Source: Saccharomycopsis malanga
Lineage: Eukaryota; Ascomycota; Saccharomycetes; Ascoideales; Saccharomycopsidaceae
NCBI GenBank assembly: GCA_004014935.1
Contig: CP025321.1
Coordinates: forward strand, 2,852,001 to 2,916,000
Length of the DNA stretch: 64,000 nucleotides
Direction of reading: 5' to 3'
Part shown: piece by piece, positions 28,431 through 38,877 of the stretch
Layout: every line of letters starts with the position of its first letter
Position numbering within the stretch: position 1 is the stretch's first letter
Program-made: the position numbers and the translations under genes
The notes under the pieces: model-generated
Databases searched by the model: none
Seen by the model: the letters and a program-made list of their open reading frames with translations, nothing else
Told to the model about the DNA's origin: nothing

Positions 28431-28453
28431 ATGAAGAATCAGATTTCCAGTAA
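28421..28453 (+). promoter_or_regulatory. Ten-codon uORF overlapping the second wall-protein start
   Basis: ATG at 28421 opens MALNEESDFQ and stops at TAA 28451-28453, out of frame with and overlapping the main ATG at 28431. Both ATGs sit in the same CTCAATG context. Ribosomes starting at the first would miss the second. Confidence 0.5.
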
Positions 28454-31400
28454 GACGGTTAGTTCATTAACCCTATTTTCCCTTTTTTTTACTTTGGTGT
28501 TGTCAGCATCGTCATCCAGTTCATTGTACTATTTCTCCAATGAGACATCGTCAACACTATCAGAAACGTCTGGATACTTTCCAGGAAACTATTCCTCAAC
28601 CTCAGTATCTATCACCTATGTTCCAACATCTAATGTTATCACTACAGCATCTGCAAACCAGACTGCCTTGCCTTCACAGGAACCGTTTACCAGCTCAGAT
28701 GTCTCTACCAATGTATCATCGGAGATAAGATCGAGTTCTATGCTTTCAAACGACACTCTTATTGTCTCGTCTTCAAAAAGTTTGACTAGTAGTATCAATA
28801 ATACCAGTGCTTATTTGACTCTAACAAACATTAATACCCATGATTCTGCATCAACATCAGCACTCAATATTACAAGCACTGTACACACAATCTCATTTAA
28901 TACCACAGTGGCTTCTTCAACATATGGTACTGCATCTAATAATTCAATTTCAACGGCAACCCCCGGCACTTTTACTTTGCCCACATTGACCCTAAATAAT
29001 ACAGCAGCTACTGCTAACGGCTCCTTCACCTTGCCTACGTTAACAGTCAATGGTACTAGCTTTAATAGTACTTTCATCATCCCAACAGCCACGTCTACTA
29101 GTGCAAACTGGACTTCCTTCATTACTACTTTACCTACTTGGTCAGCAAATGCTTCTTTAACCACTGACATTTTTCACAATAGCACCTTACCAAATAATTT
29201 TACTTCTTTACCTACTTTGACTTGGAACGCCTCTTCCACTAGTTTGAACTGGACATCTGTTATCACAACTTTCAATTATTCCATACCTAGTCCAACTTTA
29301 AACTATACAAGCTTTCCAACTAACATTTCCTCAACCACGTTCAATTATTCCATCCCCACAACAACTTTCAATCATTCGATTTCCACCACAAGCTTCAACT
29401 TTTCTATTCCAACAACAGCAATTAATTATTCCGCGTCAACATGGTCCTTCAATTATACGACAGGCACTTTCAATTATACTTTGCCAACAAGCACTTTCAA
29501 CGGATCTTTTACCACTGTTCCTCCTTCATTGAGTTATAACATCAGTTCTACCCTGTATGCTTTCACTTGGACTGCAAATACCACAAATTTCAACGGCTCG
29601 TATTCGATCTTACCAACTCATAACGTGTCAGTCCCATCGACTACGTACAACATCTCGTTCACAGGAACAACATATAGTACCTCTGATGTAGCAGTCACTA
29701 GCTTTCCAAGTGCTAATGTTTCCATACCATCGTTTACTTATAACAGTACTTTGCCATCTTTCACCTATAACACTTCTTTCCCATCTGCTACTCATAATAC
29801 GTCCGTGCCATCATTCACTTTCACTACTTCTTTGCCAAGTTTCAATACCTCCTCCTCAACATTAACTGGTTTTCCAAGTTTCAATACTTCGCTACCATCT
29901 TTTACTGGCTTGCCAAGTTTCAATGCTTCAATGCCATCTTTAACTGGCTTGCCAACCTCTGCATCAAGTTTCATCCCTACCTTCTCTTTTCCAAACTTTA
30001 CAACCGTTCCATCAATGTCGATTCCATCTTTATCTGGACCATCCTTATCAATTCCGTCATTTTCTGACCCTTCAATAGCTATTCCAAGTTCTCTGATTCC
30101 ATCGTTATCTATTCCTACCTTGCCTATCACTTCTTTTTCAGGACCTTCATATTCTATTCCAACATTGCCCGGTCAATCCTTATCAAAACCTTCATTTTCC
30201 AATCCATCCCTATCCATTCCTACATTTTCTGGTCCATCAATTACTCTTCCTTCTCTCTCTTGGCCATCCATCTCCAGTTTACCAAGCATGTCGCTATCTA
30301 TTCCATCAATAACGGCTCCTTCAGCTAATGGCACATTGCCTTCGATTGCATTACCAACAACATCAATCACATCTAATGCAGACTTGCCTAGTTCTATTCC
30401 TACAAGTTCTGCTGATTCATCATCATTAAGTGCTTCTAATCCAAGCCTTTCCTCTTCATCATCAATTCCTTCGTCCTCATCAAACTCTACTTTGGCTGTT
30501 GATCCTCAATCTCAAAATGGGTCCAATTCAAACTCTAATAATGGCAAGTCATCACCAAACAATGATAATTCATTATTAAATAATAATAATTCATCTCCAA
30601 GTAATAACAATGAAGGACTGTCATCAAGCGGTAACAATAATGGGCTGAATAACAGAAGTTTCGATAACGACCTGTCATCCAACGATGCCAATGGAAATTC
30701 TTCGAATAATAGTAACGACAGCTCCTCATCGAGCTCCAATCAAGGTTCATCATCAAATAATGGAAATGGTTCTTCTAACAATGGAGATGGGTCTTCACCG
30801 AATAGCAATAGCAATAACAATAACGTTAACAGTCAGTCGTCGAATGGTGCTAACAACAACAGCAACAGCAATGATTCGTCTGATAGCGCAAATAATTCAT
30901 CAAATAGTCCTGATGATTCGCAGAATAAAAACAATGATCAATCCTCCAATAATGCCGATTCTCTGAATTCCAATTCCAATAACGCTAATAGTAACAGTAA
31001 TAGCAAAAATGGCTCATCAAGCAACAACGGTGATTCTTCCTCTAACAATAATAGTCCTTCCCCTGACAACAATTTTGATAATGGTGGTTCACATAATGGA
31101 GCTGAAAACACGCATACTAGTAACAACAATAATAACAGCGCTTCTGACTCTCTGAATGCCAACAATGATAACAGTTCAAATAATGACAGTTCTAGCAACT
31201 CTAGTGATAACGATCAAAGCCAAAATAACGCCAAAAGTGCATCTGCTAATAACAGTGATAATGACGGTAGTAATTCTGATAGCTCATCGAATAATGGTAA
31301 TAGTGATTCTGCCAACGCTTCAAATGATACAAATAATGCTAACAGTTCTGACAACAATAATGTTGTTTCAGACGATACTAACAGTGTCGCACATGAGTCA

Positions 31401-31604
31401 AACAACTTCCCTACAACATTGGCATCTTCTGTCAGTTCTCATTACACTGTCAGTATAAGTAACACCAACAATGTTTTTGATAACTGGAACAAGAGTAATA
31501 GCTCAGTTCCATTCTTCTTGGACAGCGGAAACAAGTTGGATCGCGGCGAAATGTTTTGGATTAAAATGTTGCTGGTATTGATCATACCAGTTGTGTTCCT
31601 TTAA
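28431..31604 (+). CDS. GPI-anchored Ser/Thr/Asn-rich wall protein with a dense sequon array
   Basis: A 1057-residue secreted protein. A signal peptide (SSLTLFSLFFTLVLSA) opens it. Residues ~30-560 carry very many N-X-S/T sequons, many as FNYS, FNYT, FNGS or LNWT at intervals of about 8-12 residues, so this part would be heavily N- and O-glycosylated. A proline block with PSLSIPSFSGPS-like repeats fills about 520-650. It is followed by ~300 residues of Ser/Asn/Asp low complexity. The C-terminus (LDSGNKLDRGEMFWIKMLLVLIIPVVFL) is a plausible GPI signal. No Cys-rich or lectin domain is visible. Five CTG codons in the Ser/Asn part (30618, 30645, 30672, 30963, 31152) fit serine, not leucine. It is a tandem neighbour of the other GPI protein but not alignable to it. 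Confidence 0.85.
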   Translation: MKNQISSKTVSSLTLFSLFFTLVLSASSSSSLYYFSNETSSTLSETSGYFPGNYSSTSVSITYVPTSNVITTASANQTALPSQEPFTSSDVSTNVSSEIRSSSMLSNDTLIVSSSKSLTSSINNTSAYLTLTNINTHDSASTSALNITSTVHTISFNTTVASSTYGTASNNSISTATPGTFTLPTLTLNNTAATANGSFTLPTLTVNGTSFNSTFIIPTATSTSANWTSFITTLPTWSANASLTTDIFHNSTLPNNFTSLPTLTWNASSTSLNWTSVITTFNYSIPSPTLNYTSFPTNISSTTFNYSIPTTTFNHSISTTSFNFSIPTTAINYSASTWSFNYTTGTFNYTLPTSTFNGSFTTVPPSLSYNISSTLYAFTWTANTTNFNGSYSILPTHNVSVPSTTYNISFTGTTYSTSDVAVTSFPSANVSIPSFTYNSTLPSFTYNTSFPSATHNTSVPSFTFTTSLPSFNTSSSTLTGFPSFNTSLPSFTGLPSFNASMPSLTGLPTSASSFIPTFSFPNFTTVPSMSIPSLSGPSLSIPSFSDPSIAIPSSLIPSLSIPTLPITSFSGPSYSIPTLPGQSLSKPSFSNPSLSIPTFSGPSITLPSLSWPSISSLPSMSLSIPSITAPSANGTLPSIALPTTSITSNADLPSSIPTSSADSSSLSASNPSLSSSSSIPSSSSNSTLAVDPQSQNGSNSNSNNGKSSPNNDNSLLNNNNSSPSNNNEGLSSSGNNNGLNNRSFDNDLSSNDANGNSSNNSNDSSSSSSNQGSSSNNGNGSSNNGDGSSPNSNSNNNNVNSQSSNGANNNSNSNDSSDSANNSSNSPDDSQNKNNDQSSNNADSLNSNSNNANSNSNSKNGSSSNNGDSSSNNNSPSPDNNFDNGGSHNGAENTHTSNNNNNSASDSLNANNDNSSNNDSSSNSSDNDQSQNNAKSASANNSDNDGSNSDSSSNNGNSDSANASNDTNNANSSDNNNVVSDDTNSVAHESNNFPTTLASSVSSHYTVSISNTNNVFDNWNKSNSSVPFFLDSGNKLDRGEMFWIKMLLVLIIPVVFL

Positions 31605-32544
31605 TCAACTTAAACAAAGATTTTCATAGATTTTTTTATTCAATTTCATTTCTTTTCTTCTCGTTTGTTCTTTTATTCTTCTCGCTTATTTCATTCATTG
31701 CTTAACTTACTAAAGTTTCATCTCTTGCTCTTTTTCTCAAAGCTTTCATTTGTTTCAAATCTGGCTCACTCAGGAGCTATCAGTTATAATCGCTTTACTT
31801 TACTTTTTAGACTTTTATAAATAAAACCACTGTTGATTTTTAAAAGCTTTCTTATTCTTATTCACATTCTGCCCTACTTGCATTAATCCGTTTATTTTCT
31901 AGTTGCCATTTGGCTCTTCTTTTTTCTTATCTGGGCACCCCATTTAGCTTGTGTTTTCTTGTTTTTACTATATTAGATATTTTATCAAAACCTTAATAAC
32001 TAAGTTTATTTTCTATTAACACAGTAACGTTTCTTTACAAATCCTGTCAGCCCAATTCCCCAATTAATCGTCAAATAGGACTTTCTACTTTTCGGCATTC
32101 CATTTTGAGTGGTATGGTGCACCCAACTGAGTTCGATAAAATAATAACAGCGTTCGAAAAGGATGGTTCTGAAGCTATTTGTTTGTACGCACTAAAATTT
32201 GTATTAATAGTGTTAAAGTAAGATTAATCGGTGTGAAGTATTTGATAGCATATTAAACTATTTTGAAATTTTGTAAAAAAAAAAAAAAGAAAATAGAAAA
32301 GAGAAGGCAACAAAGCTAGTAAAAATTGTACTAAAACGGCCTAACATTGGATAAAACAAAGTTAGCTCATTGCATATCTTTGTTTCTAAATGTATGATAA
32401 GTGTTTTTCTACATAATGAGGTTGTCTCTTAATTATAACGATTCAGGGTACCGACATATGTTCAAACAACGTGAATTAAACTATTAAACAAAGCTTGTGT
32501 TCTATTGATTGGTGAGACTAGAAACAATCTAACAATATATCCAA
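31605..32544. other. Convergent gap between second wall gene and YET3
   Basis: T-rich left half (3' flank of the wall gene) and A-rich right half, with a 15-A run near 32276-32290. No gene or RNA recognised. Confidence 0.6.
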
Positions 32545-33248
32545 CTAGGCCTCTTTCTTCAATACTTTCACATCAGTAGCAGACGCTGGGGCTGAGATCT
32601 TCTTTCCAGTAGCATTCTTTTGATCTGCCTTGTCATTATATGATTTTTGCAAACCTATGATCTGTTTTTTCAAGGTGGCCACGTCCCTTTCCTTTCTTTC
32701 CAACTGTTTGGTCAAGTCATCGATATCAACAGTTTTGCCACTCTTTTTGAGCGTGAGCTGGTCATCCCACTTGATTATTTTACGCAAGATGTTTACTACT
32801 GTAGGAATAGCAAGCTCCAAGTATAATACAATTCCGGTCAAATAGAAGTTTCTTTGGTTGTAAAACTTCTTGACCAAGTACTCGCTGCTAGATAATTCAT
32901 TGTAGCCATGAGTCAAATGGTTGGATGAGGCTGGGTTGGGGTTGACGTTCGCTTCATCGTGAACGTCTCTTTGAACAGGATACTTGATTGATCTTTGAGC
33001 AGCGTCGATAAACAATACAGCGATCAAACCGCTACATACCCACACGGTAACTCTAAACTGAACTGTGTGCCATAATCGGACAAGGAAGTTGGCGAGAGCC
33101 TTGCGGATACTATGAGGCAATGGCAGCACCAAAAGTGAAAGACTTGCCATCTCAAGAAGCAAGACACCGAAAATCTAGGGGCTGTTAGTATTGGATTTCG
33201 CTGAGCCATGGTGCGTACGTTACTTACCAAGGTCATATGAATACTCAT
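32545..33248 (-). CDS. YET3: ER membrane BAP31-family protein (Yet), one intron
   Basis: Exons 33228-33248 and 32545-33174 encode 216 residues. The first exon holds only seven codons (MSIHMTL), then a 53-nt intron with GTAAGT, an AATACTAAC branch point and CCCTAG. Splicing gives MSIHMTLIFGVLLLEMASLSLLVLPLPHSIR-type sequence, the BAP31 opening with its first membrane helix and the LPLP motif. Two further helices follow (VWVCSGLIAVLFIDAAQRS and FYLTGIVLYLELAIPTVVNIL). The C-terminal half is a coiled coil. It ends KKEA, a KKXX ER-retrieval signal. Yeast Yet1/Yet3 work at the ER in secretory-protein handling and INO1 regulation. Choosing YET3 over YET1/YET2 is tentative. Confidence 0.87.
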
Positions 33249-34010
33249 TGTGAACAAATAGAGTGTGTGTTTTTTTAAATCAGTCTAAAAGTGTAAGAAT
33301 AAGGCCGGGCCAGTATATTTGTTATATATAAACTCAATTGGACGCTTAACTGCTTTTCAATCATCTTCTATACTATGAAACGACCCTATGGCGAAGCATC
33401 CTAAGTATAGCAACCCTTGCTTGTCGGGGCTTCTAACGGATGATAGTAGTAAAATAATCACATCAACTGTCTGGTGCTACATGAATTATACCACTAGTAT
33501 TAATACTCGTAGTCATACTCGTAGTCATACTCGTAGTCATACTCGTAGCCATACTAGTAGCCATACTAGTAGTCATAATAGTAATCATAATAGTATCCAA
33601 TATTTGAAGAATATCCTATATGTAATCACAAGTTATGATCCCACAGACACCTACGGAGGCGAATACTACATATCATACATAGTACAAGTAGACTATTGTT
33701 TTGACACTTTCTCAAACTACAATTCCCAATACAATATCAACTATCTCCCCTTTGTCTCCCTCCAACTTCCTGTCCTCCTCCTCTCAGGCATCTTCCACCG
33801 CATGTATCAACCATGTACGCCCGCTTACATAATCATTACTAAGCGCACCCTTACCGTCGACGACTTTTTTCTTTAGAGTTCTTTGATTTTCCGATTTATC
33901 ATCATTTTCGCCGTTTAGAGCAGTAAAGACTCCTCGACGAAGCGCTAGTTAAACAGGTACAATCTTCAATATTTGATAGTTTATTACACAGCAAACTCAC
34001 ACACTGCATC
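33249..34010. other. Divergent gap between YET3 and MBF1
   Basis: Contains a 12-bp minisatellite at 33505-33600 and a 162-codon ATG frame through it (33388-33876) that looks like a by-product of the repeat. Both flanking genes have promoters here. Confidence 0.55.
33505..33600. repeat. 12-bp minisatellite, eight units of ACTCGTAGTCAT type
   Basis: Units run from ACTCGTAGTCAT through ACTAGTAGCCAT to AATAGTAATCAT, drifting left to right. The plus frame reads TRSH repeats. The minus strand reads Tyr-rich (YDYE) but is interrupted by stops. Confidence 0.85.
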
Positions 34011-34484
34011 ATGTCTCATTACACTCCTTCAAACACAGACTGGGAATCTGTCACAGTCATTGGTAAGAACGTCAGAAGAGGTGGCGCCGGCCCTAAACAG
34101 GCTGTTGCCAGAAGTCAGAGTGAAATCAACGCCGCTCGCCGTTCTGGTGCTGTTTTGTCTGTTGACAAGAAGTATGGTACTGCAAACAGAAGCGCCGGTA
34201 CCGAAGGCCAGCGTTTGGCCAAGATTGACCGTGAAAACGAGGTTGCCCCTCCAAAGAAGATTGACCAAAGTGTCGGAAAGACCATTTCCAAAGCTCGTTT
34301 GGAGAAAAAATTGACCCAAAAGGATTTGGCCACCAAGGTCAACGAAAAGCCTAACGTTATTAACGATTATGAGGCCGGCCGTGCCGTTCCTAATCAACAA
34401 TTGTTGGGTAAGATGGAAAGAGTTTTGGGCGTCAAGTTGAGAGGTAAGAATATTGGTGAGCCCCTTTTCAAAAAGAAGGCTTAA
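34011..34484 (+). CDS. MBF1: Multiprotein-bridging factor 1
   Basis: A 157-residue conserved coactivator that links Gcn4 to TBP and limits frameshifting on collided ribosomes. The N-terminal Mbf1 domain ([18 protein letters not shown], then [19 protein letters not shown]) is followed by a cro/C1-type helix-turn-helix ([58 protein letters not shown]). Length equals that of the family (S. cerevisiae 151). The codon bias suggests high expression. The start follows a short A-rich leader. Confidence 0.97.
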   Translation: MSHYTPSNTDWESVTVIGKNVRRGGAGPKQAVARSQSEINAARRSGAVLSVDKKYGTANRSAGTEGQRLAKIDRENEVAPPKKIDQSVGKTISKARLEKKLTQKDLATKVNEKPNVINDYEAGRAVPNQQLLGKMERVLGVKLRGKNIGEPLFKKKA

Positions 34485-35574
34485 GTTTGATGTTTGCATG
34501 GAAACTGGCCAATTGAACGTTGCTCAAGTTTTCTATCATCTCAATATTGCATCCTATCCTCTGCAACCTTTTGTAAGATAAAATTAGTAATGTCCTGTTT
34601 TTTCCGATCGATGACTTGATTTTTTCTTTTTTTCTTTTTTTTTGTCTTCAATACAATGATTTTATGTTATTCAATCGTGCAAGTTAAGTTGTTTTTGTTA
34701 GAGTAAACTGCCGGAGTATTAAAAGCAAAAGTCAGAAACTAGTAATATTGTATGTATCTTCTATTTCAGTACAGTACGCTCAGTGCCTTACAATTCTTCG
34801 TAAATCTGATAAAAGAAGCCTGTCTATAACCCTCTAGTGATTGTAAAAATGAGTTTGCCTATCAAAAATCAATATTGGTAAAAAAACTTGAAAATATCAG
34901 TATTTCTCGAACTGTAATAAGTAATACACTATTGAATTTCCCTGTAGCAACATACATGTCTTTTTGTCAAAAATAGGGTACGATAGTATATTCAGAAATG
35001 TGTTATTTTCAAAGTCTGTGAGATTTATTTAAATTTTGATTGTTACAATAGAAAAAAATGCAAAATATTGGGATTTTTTTTGGTTCTGGTGAATAGTCTA
35101 TCGTATACTTTTCTATATTATGCCATTTACAATAAATTTCCGGTGGCTAGTTATCTCGGGAAAGAGAAAAGATCTGGCAGAATAGTTCAACGACTAGTAC
35201 TCTCGAAAAAGTGAAAAAAGCCCTAAAAAGCTCAAGGGTGATCATGTCTGAAACATGATTGGGTTTTACCAAGTCCCTTTAGACATAGCGCGTGTATACG
35301 ACACTGATACTTACTGGGCTTGAAATATAAGATATCATTATCAATGTGAAGCATTATCGATAATATTTTAATATTCAACCTATACATATGTATTGTCTGT
35401 ATTATTTATCATGAGATCATTAAAATATCTAAAGCACATGATACACCTTCTTTTTAGAGCTTGGGTATTATCATTATCTACAACTAATATAATCAACAGT
35501 CAATGTCGTCAATTACATACATAAATATTTACATGATCATTATAATCATTATTATCAACAATCAAAGAAGAGTA
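34485..35574. other. Convergent gap between MBF1 and MRPS35
   Basis: No gene seen. It contains copy 2 (minus) of the ~50-bp dispersed repeat at 35261-35306. The remaining sequence is AT-rich 3' flank. Confidence 0.6.
35261..35306 (-). repeat. Copy 2 of the dispersed ~50-bp repeat
   Basis: On the minus strand it reads CAGTGTCGTATACACG, GCTATGTCTAAAGGGACTTGG, TAAAACCCA, matching 22-75 and 37822-37880. It lies between convergent 3' ends. Confidence 0.6.
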
Positions 35575-36773
35575 TCAAATATAAATCCGCTGGCCAATTC
35601 CATTGTATCCAACTTTACGGTCTTTTTTACTATCTCTATTGGATTTACCATAACGAACACCAACCTCTCCTACCTTGGCGGTTTTGAATCTGAAAATAGC
35701 CTTCTCATGTTTGAGGACTGGTGCATAGAAGCCTTCAACTCCCTTGGAAGTCTTAGTTTTACTGTCTGCGTCATGGCCTCTAGAAAGCTTCTCCAAAGTC
35801 TCGCTAGCAGGTTCCAAGCCAAGAACATTGGCAGCATCCACAGGACCAAATGGCTCACTTTCAGCAATAGTCAAAAATCTTGACTTCAAGGTCTTGGCTG
35901 GAGTAGGAATCTCAGTAAGATTCTCTGGATGGCTGGTCTGGTCATAAAGTGGAAACATCTTATATAAAGTCAGCGACATTTTCTTCAAGTCAGGACTAAT
36001 TTTATTCTAGAATTGTATTAGTATTTTCTGTTTTTGTCATTGTCAACAAGATACAAAATAAAACTGCAAAGTAACTTCAGATATTGGACTTTCTAACCAT
36101 GTGGTTGTGTCTTAAAGACTAATCGAATTTTTTAACCTAACTCATCATATTAAAACTCGGCAGCTGTATATCGACAAAAAAAAAAAAGAATACTTACTTG
36201 TTTACTCCACTCTTGTTCAATCTTATTCAACTTCACCAATGCTTCCACTCTTGGAATACTGATATCAAATTGATATGCAACCTCTTGGACTGTCTTTTCC
36301 TCTGATTCTAAAGCATATAATATACTGTCTTTGGTCTTGTTGGAAATATAGAGATTTGTGCGACAGTTGGAGTTACCTGGAAATGGCTGCAACTTACGGT
36401 AATATGAAACACGTCTATTTTCCTTATTAACAATCGCACCAGATCTCATTAACTTGGAATCTTCTTCATCTACCACTAAAGTGGCTCCTCTTTCAAACTC
36501 TGGCTTGATGAAGTTTGGCTCGTGGTTCTCTTGTGGATAATAATACCGATTGCGGTGATATTCACCACAAACATTCTTAGGTCCAAGAAACTGCTGCATG
36601 GCAAACCTCAAATTAGACTGATGAAGCTTAGGATGGACATTATTCAACTTTTTCGTCGGGTATGGCGGATAAGCTATTTTTCTTTTCGATATATTACGTC
36701 TAAACGTTATTGATGGCTGCACAGCTTGATTGGCAAATTTCACAGAACTGCTGCGACTACCTGCTCCAATCAT
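35575..36773 (-). CDS. MRPS35: Mitochondrial small-subunit ribosomal protein mS45 (Mrps35), one intron
   Basis: Exons 36198-36773 and 35575-36006 give 335 residues. The 191-nt intron starts GTAAGT after EWSKQ and ends AATACTAATACAATTCTAG, so the second exon continues NKISPDLKKMSLTLYKMFPLYD in frame. The combined protein matches the Bot1/Mrps35 family (PF12298): N-terminal presequence (SSSVKFANQAVQPSITFRRNISKRK), then YRKLQPFPGNSNCRTNLYIS, then the winged-helix-like TVQEVAYQFDISIPRVEALVKLNKIEQEW. S. cerevisiae Mrps35 is 345 residues. Without splicing the gene appears as two unrelated frames. It is divergent from COX16 with a tRNA between. Confidence 0.85.
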
Positions 36774-37067
36774 GATGCTTTTATATTGATATTGAACTTA
36801 TTATGGTGCCTTGTTGAAAATAAAGTGATAAACTTTCGTTTTCTTCCTTAGCAAGAAAATTAACCGACCAAACAACTTATCAACCAGCCAAATACCTCCG
36901 CAAAAACAAGTCAGTAAAAATATGTACTGACAAACAATTGTTTCTAATTGTTACAACTTTATCATTTAACTAAAAAACTTTTCAACGACAAGCCAATAAA
37001 AAAGGTAAAAACTTCAAACCTAGATCTCGGTAGGGTAACCCAGTTACTTGGGATTATAAAAAACAAA

Positions 37068-37141
37068 TGATTTCGCCCAGGATCGAACTGGGGACGTTCT
37101 GCGTGTTAAGCAGATGCCATAACCAACTAGACCACGAAACC
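37068..37141 (-). tRNA. tRNA-Val (AAC)
   Basis: On the minus strand GGTTTCG pairs with CGAAATC in the acceptor stem, the anticodon arm is CTGCTTAACACGCAG with AAC at the anticodon, and the T arm is CCCCAGTTCGATCCTGGG. No intron. A T-rich Pol III terminator (TTTGTTTTTT) follows at 37057-37066. It is nearly identical to yeast tRNA-Val(AAC). Confidence 0.96.
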
Positions 37142-37316
37142 ATTTATATGAAAATATGTTTGAAGACAGTATATACGATATCCAATATACATAATAATCA
37201 GGTGATATATATAGTTAATTATTGAAAAATGATAGCATTAGGGCATCATCATGTTAGCGAAGGATCATGTTACACTAGTGTTGAAAATCAAAGCTCAGAG
37301 AATACCACATTTAGTT

Positions 37317-37676
37317 ATGGGCGAGTTTGGTGCTAAGGTCTTTAGAACGCGGGCCCAGCAGGCTCAGTATGAGCGGACTTTGACTGGTAGATATCAGAAG
37401 GGAATGAAGAAGCATCCATTTCTATATTTTGGGTTCCCATTTTTGTTTCTCATGGCTGTGGGATCTGTTGCATTAAGTAACTTCACGGCTGTGCGGTACG
37501 AGAGGCATGATCGAAAAGTTCAGGAAATGGATGATGAGGAAAACTTGAAAATTGTAAAGGGCCGTAGAAAGGTGGACGTCAAAGAAGAATATTATCGTTT
37601 ACAGCATATGGCCGAGGAAGATTGGGAGCCAAAAAGAGTGCCTAGATTGAAGGGTGAGTCTGAAAATGTATTTTAA
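37317..37676 (+). CDS. COX16: Cytochrome c oxidase assembly factor Cox16
   Basis: A 119-residue mitochondrial inner-membrane protein needed for cytochrome c oxidase assembly (Cox1/Cox2 modules). Starting at the ATG at 37317 gives MGEFGAKVFRTRAQQAQYERTLTGRYQKGMKKHPFLYFGFPFLFLMAVGSVALSNFTAV in structure terms: a basic N-terminus, one membrane helix, then ERHDRKVQEMDDEE and EYYRLQ..EEDWEPKRVPRLKGESENVF. S. cerevisiae Cox16 is 118 residues and aligns end to end. An in-frame ATG at 37251 would add 22 residues with presequence character, so the start is not certain. Confidence 0.93.
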   Translation: MGEFGAKVFRTRAQQAQYERTLTGRYQKGMKKHPFLYFGFPFLFLMAVGSVALSNFTAVRYERHDRKVQEMDDEENLKIVKGRRKVDVKEEYYRLQHMAEEDWEPKRVPRLKGESENVF

Positions 37677-38877
37677 GGTGATTATTATTTATTTGTTAAT
37701 GCGTATTCATGTTTAAAGTTCAAAACACTGAAATGGTAGACATAATCTGTATATTTCAGCATCAAATACGTATCTTCAACACATCATGAATAATGATCTT
37801 ATTTTTCGAGCCAGTACATGACAGTTTCGTATATACTTGCTATGTCTAAAGGGAGTTGGCAAAACCCAGTGGAGAAACCCAATCAGTGCTGTTGATCATA
37901 ATTTACTCAGTCAATTGATTGGAAAGTAAGCACTATTGGCATAGGTCGTGTTTCAGGCAGTTGCAATTGCGTGTTCAACATTGTAAAAGCAGCGAGTAAA
38001 AAGCGTTTGTAGGCGGGAATAGAATTCATGGGCCTGTTAGGTCTTTTCTACTTTTCTACTTGTCGCTGAACTATCCTTCCTCCCAGTGACAACACATCAT
38101 GAAGATGATATGCATTGATTCTCTTATTTTATACTATTCAAGCCTATGAGCAGTTATGCCTTTTTTTCATTTTATTTTCCTTACGCACATTCAGTTAGTC
38201 CTTGTATATATTTATTTTTTATATACTTGAAGCTTGTGAAATTCACACAAGCCATACTTCATATACAGTACAACATTGTTAAATTGAAATAAAATAAGCT
38301 ATTTTAGTACCATCAGTCAACCGGCACGCCATGTATTATACAAGATTTACCAACAATATTCAGTGTCATCCCCCCCATTGAGCAAATTCATCAAGTGGTA
38401 TAAAAGCCTGAAGAGGTTTTTTTCTTTCAAATTGAAGCAGTGTTTACTTGATTTGATGTTCAAGCCAAAATATAAGAAAAACTTATAGTGTATGAGCTTT
38501 TTTTCATCATTGAGTTCTACAAAGAATTGTTTAGTATAACGTAACCGATATATATATTAAATAGGCAATGTATAAAAAATCAGGCTAATTGATTGATTAA
38601 CATACATATTGCTATTATAATTACATTGGCGTCATCATATATTTTGAAATCTGTCATTTTAGCGGGTAAACAATAGAAAAAAATGTGCGCTCATATTAAG
38701 TGAAAAAGTGCTAGAACTGGAAAAAAAAGTGCACATTATAATCAGTTAAACACTCCAAGCAGACTGGAGTAAGATCAATTTAGGTCACCGTCATCTACAA
38801 AGTATTGTTGTCTTGTTTGTGGGCTAGAAAATCCACTTGTTTCTAGTGCTTATCCAGGGAAATCAATATTGGTTGAG
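37677..38877. other. Gap between COX16 and RTT103
   Basis: No gene seen. It holds copy 3 of the dispersed repeat (37822-37880), a possibly related degenerate LTR-like stretch around 38120-38170 (TATTCAAGCCTATGAG), and the RTT103 promoter. Confidence 0.55.
37822..37880 (+). repeat. Copy 3 of the dispersed ~50-bp repeat
   Basis: Reads CAGTTTCGTATATACTT, GCTATGTCTAAAGGGAGTTGG, CAAAACCCAGTGGAGAAA. It is the closest match to the copy at 22-75. It lies 150 bp after the COX16 stop and about 680 bp from tRNA-Val. Confidence 0.6.
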
